Of a stretch of DNA of 7,179 bases, positions 6,182 to 7,179 are shown piece after piece. A program made the position numbers and the translations under genes. Origin of the DNA: Methylomicrobium sp. (GTDB lineage: Bacteria; Pseudomonadota; Gammaproteobacteria; Methylococcales; Methylomonadaceae); NCBI GenBank assembly GCA_007135635.1, contig SLIO01000149.1, forward strand, positions 1 to 7,179, in the 5' to 3' direction. Numbering within the stretch: the first letter of the stretch is position 1; every line of letters begins with the position of its first letter. The notes below the pieces were generated by a model. That model saw nothing but the letters and a program-made list of their open reading frames with translations, was not told the origin of the DNA and searched no databases.

Positions 6182-6812
6182 TTGTTCACCCCCCATTACA
6201 ATAAAATCAAATTGGCGCTGCTGGAAAAAGAGATTGCATTTACTGAAGAAGCGTTGCCGCCGGGGCAAAGCGATGCGATTTTAAAGCGTTCGCTCTTGGG
6301 TAAAATGACCGTTCAAAAAGACGCCGGACGGTTATCTGTCCAAATCGCAAGCGATTTTCAAATATTTGGAAGACGTTTATCTCGGAAAGCTTTTGTTTCC
6401 GGTCAAACCGTTCGAATGCGCAAAGTGCCCTGAACTCATTCAACATATCGAAGTGAATGAGGAATTGGTTGCTTGCCGTCTTTATTGCGAAGCATTGTTC
6501 GGCAGCAAGGCATAGCAGGAAACTAAGGACGAAGTATTGCCCAAGGTCGAGGCCGGGTTGATTGGCCTAACCCGGCTAAGCGATTTTTCCGACTACGTCC
6601 TGGTTTTTCGTTTCAGCGCCGCCAACGGTGTAGCTTGGCCGTGTCTGCAATTAGTGACTTTCGCGTTGCAAAAAATTTATGGTTGGGATTTGGTCGCAGA
6701 GCACGTGCCTAATATCGACGTTTATGAAAAGAGAATAGTAAGCCGGTCTCACTCTCAATGGGTTAATCAAGATAGATCAGCGGCGTTGGAAGCGGTTTTT
6801 CAAAATCGTTGA
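6182..6812 (+). pseudogene. Broken glutathione S-transferase gene
   Basis: Two reading frames joined together give about 210 codons, the normal length of a cytosolic glutathione S-transferase. The first frame (6182 to about 6338) encodes the thioredoxin-like start FTPHYNKIKLALLEK followed by GKMTV. From 6339 the match continues one base out of frame with SQAIFKYLEDVY, the usual glutathione-site helix, then KLLFPVKPFECAK. The second frame is cut by an in-frame TAG at 6513-6515, inside what is normally a RRLYxEAxFG-xxVSEETK-type stretch, and then runs through the helical domain (LSDFSDYVL, FSAANGVAWP, LQKIYGWDLV, VNQDRSAALEA) to a TGA at 6810-6812. The N-cap motif usually seen as FSxAD reads FSAAN. 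No start codon with a ribosome binding site is visible. A frameshift plus a stop plus odd substitutions indicate decay rather than one sequencing error. The two open pieces should not be annotated as separate genes. Confidence 0.85.
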
Positions 6813-7179
6813 ATCTGTTGGAAATTTTACATAACATTCGCCCTGCCAACTGCCGGCAGCTTTCGATCCGCCTTAAAGGGAGGCTTATATAACCCCGTTC
6901 TTGACGATGCATAAAGTTCAAATAGTCGAGCCGCAGACAAATAGGCCGCCGGTAATTTAATTCAAACAGTTTGGGTCAGTAGATTACTCCGTATTATTGG
7001 CTCTATGTGAAATTCAGTGGGTAAGCAACAAAAGGACAAGAACGCTGCTCAAAGTCAATCCGTTCGTCCTGAGCAAAGTAAGCGCCCTTCGGTCGCATGG
7101 CGTTACCATGAAACAGTCGCTGTTTGACGTAATTTTTTGTATTTTTATATCTTGGCAAGTCATTGATTTTAAATATACA
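6813..7179. other. Intergenic DNA at the right edge, no gene seen
   Basis: No supported reading frame on either strand. A perfect 10-base palindrome CTGCCGGCAG (6850-6859) and a weak hairpin near 7111 are the only structures noticed. The phrase gttcgtcctgagc (about 7062-7074) resembles the start of short dispersed intergenic palindromes common in proteobacteria, but the second arm is not recognisable here. Confidence 0.55.
7111..7138 (+). terminator. Weak terminator-like hairpin
   Basis: AAACAG (7111-7116) and CTGTTT (7120-7125) form a perfect 6-base stem with a 3-base loop, followed after 7 bases by six T (7133-7138). The stem is AT-rich and the T-tract is displaced. No intact gene precedes it, so it may be chance or a relic. 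Confidence 0.25.

Noticed and set aside
6240..6446. Minus-strand 68-residue reading frame
   Set aside because: It lies opposite the pseudogene and encodes nothing recognisable.
6537..6812. A separate 91-residue gene starting at TTG 6537
   Set aside because: It is the C-terminal part of the broken transferase downstream of the in-frame TAG, with no ribosome binding site of its own.
6850..6859. Perfect palindrome CTGCCGGCAG as an operator
   Set aside because: Ten bases is short enough to arise by chance, it is isolated, and no intact gene follows it.
4706..7179. CRISPR array or tRNA gene in the noncoding part
   Set aside because: The only repeat pair is two copies 864 bases apart, and no cloverleaf-like sequence with conserved T-loop bases was seen.

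Overview
The window looks like chromosomal DNA from a gammaproteobacterium. Moderate GC in the coding part, the codon style and the gene combination recall gammaproteobacterial methanotrophs (Methylococcales). That assignment rests on recall of similar gene neighbourhoods and is an inference; no rRNA or other marker gene is present.

Left two thirds (1-4705): five genes on the + strand with gaps of 13, 10 and 37 bases and one 11-base overlap, so very likely one operon. The order is the C-terminal part of a long GH63-related glucosidase (cut by the window edge), a GH13 alpha-amylase-family enzyme, gluconokinase, an SMP-30/gluconolactonase-family lactonase and an SDR glucose 1-dehydrogenase. Read as a pathway, the two glycosidases would release glucose or a glucoside, the dehydrogenase would oxidise glucose to glucono-lactone, the lactonase would open it to gluconate, and the kinase would make 6-phosphogluconate. 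That product feeds the Entner-Doudoroff or pentose phosphate route. The four complete proteins show no signal peptide, so the oxidation appears cytoplasmic, unlike the usual periplasmic PQQ-dependent glucose oxidation.

Middle (4706-5884): AT-richer DNA with little coding. It holds a run of three inverted repeats (4798-4947), a 67-base direct repeat (4954-5020), short palindromes, a minus-strand gene for a stand-alone two-CBS-domain protein (5312-5731), and a second copy of the 67-base repeat (5818-5884). The CBS gene is therefore bracketed by direct repeats that match at 58 of 67 positions without gaps.

Right end (5885-7179): no intact gene. A near full-length but broken glutathione S-transferase gene lies at 6182-6812, with one frameshift near 6340 and an in-frame TAG at 6513-6515. 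The remaining DNA is intergenic, with only a weak hairpin plus T-tract near 7111-7138. I saw no tRNA, rRNA, CRISPR array, transposase or integrase. I found no clearly new system. The least explained parts are the structured intergenic block and the repeat pair around the CBS gene.
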